In this document: piece after piece, positions 5,208-5,544 of the stretch
Layout: every line of letters starts with the position of its first letter
How positions within the stretch are numbered: position 1 is the stretch's first letter
NCBI GenBank assembly: GCA_021156225.1
Contig: JAJNBN010000511.1
Span: 1-5,544, forward strand
Length of the DNA stretch: 5,544 nucleotides
Reading direction: 5' to 3'
DNA from: Verrucomicrobiota bacterium
GTDB taxonomy: Bacteria; Verrucomicrobiota; Verrucomicrobiia; Limisphaerales; JAEYXS01
Translations under genes and position numbers: made by a program
Notes under the pieces: model-generated
Databases searched by the model: none
Told to the model about the DNA's origin: nothing
What the model saw: the letters and a program-made list of their open reading frames with translations, nothing else

Positions 5208-5544
5208 ACGTCTTTTGCCGCACGGCTTCCGCCACTTCCGCGAGAATCGTCAGCCGCCCGCCATACGTCTTCTGCAACAGTTCATAGGTGAAGACGTCTT
5301 CCGTCGGTCCAAAAGCGACGACGCGCATGTTCAGCAACAGCAGCATATCGAAGTAATTGCGTGCCGTGGGCAGATCATGATGCACGACGAGCAACGTTTT
5401 GCCTTTCGACTTCAGCTCATGAAGCAGCTCGATGATGGCCGCTTCCGTCGCTGCGTCCACGCCCGCGAAGGGCTCATCCATGAAATACAGGTCGGCTTCT
5501 TGCGCAAGGGCGCGGGCGAGGAAGACGCGTTGCTGCTGGCCGCC
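5206..5544 (-). CDS. Metal ABC transporter ATP-binding protein, C-terminal part (ZnuC/MntA/YtgB type), partial
   Basis: Only the last 112 residues are in the window; the gene runs off the right edge, so the Walker A and Q-loop are not seen. The visible part starts inside the ABC signature (GGQQQR, residues 1-6) and continues through R-V-F-L-A-R-A-L-A-Q. It then shows Walker B L-Y-F-M-D-E-P (19-25) with the catalytic Glu24, the D-loop A-G-V-D (27-30), and the switch histidine in V-V-H-H-D-L (His56). The order, spacing and the F-A-G-V-D variant fit the ATPases of Mn/Zn/Fe importers. The Met at 5481 is internal to Walker B, not the start. The gene lies 8 nt upstream of the fused permease gene and must supply ATP hydrolysis for the two permeases. 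Its C-terminal tail (about residues 80-112) follows the nucleotide-binding domain. Confidence 0.93.
   Translation of the reverse strand, partial: GGQQQRVFLARALAQEADLYFMDEPFAGVDAATEAAIIELLHELKSKGKTLLVVHHDLPTARNYFDMLLLLNMRVVAFGPTEDVFTYELLQKTYGGRLTILAEVAEAVRQKT

Overview
The window looks like a chromosomal segment from a free-living member of the PVC superphylum, most likely a Verrucomicrobiota or a related lineage. This is inferred from gene content, not from a marker gene. The clues are a moderately high GC content, few clear Shine-Dalgarno sites, a secreted PQQ-type beta-propeller protein opening with a W-x-R-F-R-G-P-N-x-x-G-V-S motif (common in Verrucomicrobia and Planctomycetes), and a metal permease fused to a DtxR-like regulator domain, an architecture best known from Chlamydia (YtgC/YtgR).

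Layout. Positions 1-378 hold no convincing gene. They contain a striking inverted repeat (arms 144-163 and 286-305) that could fold into a long closed stem, with a compact hairpin (258-277) inside it. On the plus strand there follow a secreted eight-blade beta-propeller protein (379-1680), a small hypothetical protein (1688-2038), a short overlapping reading frame that may be its frameshifted continuation (1995-2186), and a hotdog-fold PaaI-type thioesterase (2242-2703).

On the minus strand, read from the right edge leftward, is a tightly packed metal-import operon. It comprises the C-terminal part of an ABC ATPase (5206-5544, running off the window), a permease fused to a DtxR/MntR-like domain (3707-5197), and a second permease (2712-3710). 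The ATPase and the fusion gene are 8 nt apart, and the two permease genes overlap by 4 nt (ATGA). The two permeases probably form a heterodimeric membrane channel powered by the ATPase. A periplasmic metal-binding protein is expected beyond the right edge. The order ATPase, permease-regulator, permease is that of chlamydial ytgB-ytgC-ytgD.

The most interesting element is the fused DtxR-like domain. It keeps most metal ligands, in a manganese-type arrangement, but its helix-turn-helix looks eroded. It could be a proteolytically released repressor, as in Chlamydia, or a cytoplasmic metal sensor that gates the transporter. The two gene groups converge at 2703/2712 with only 8 bp between stop codons and no room for a dedicated terminator.
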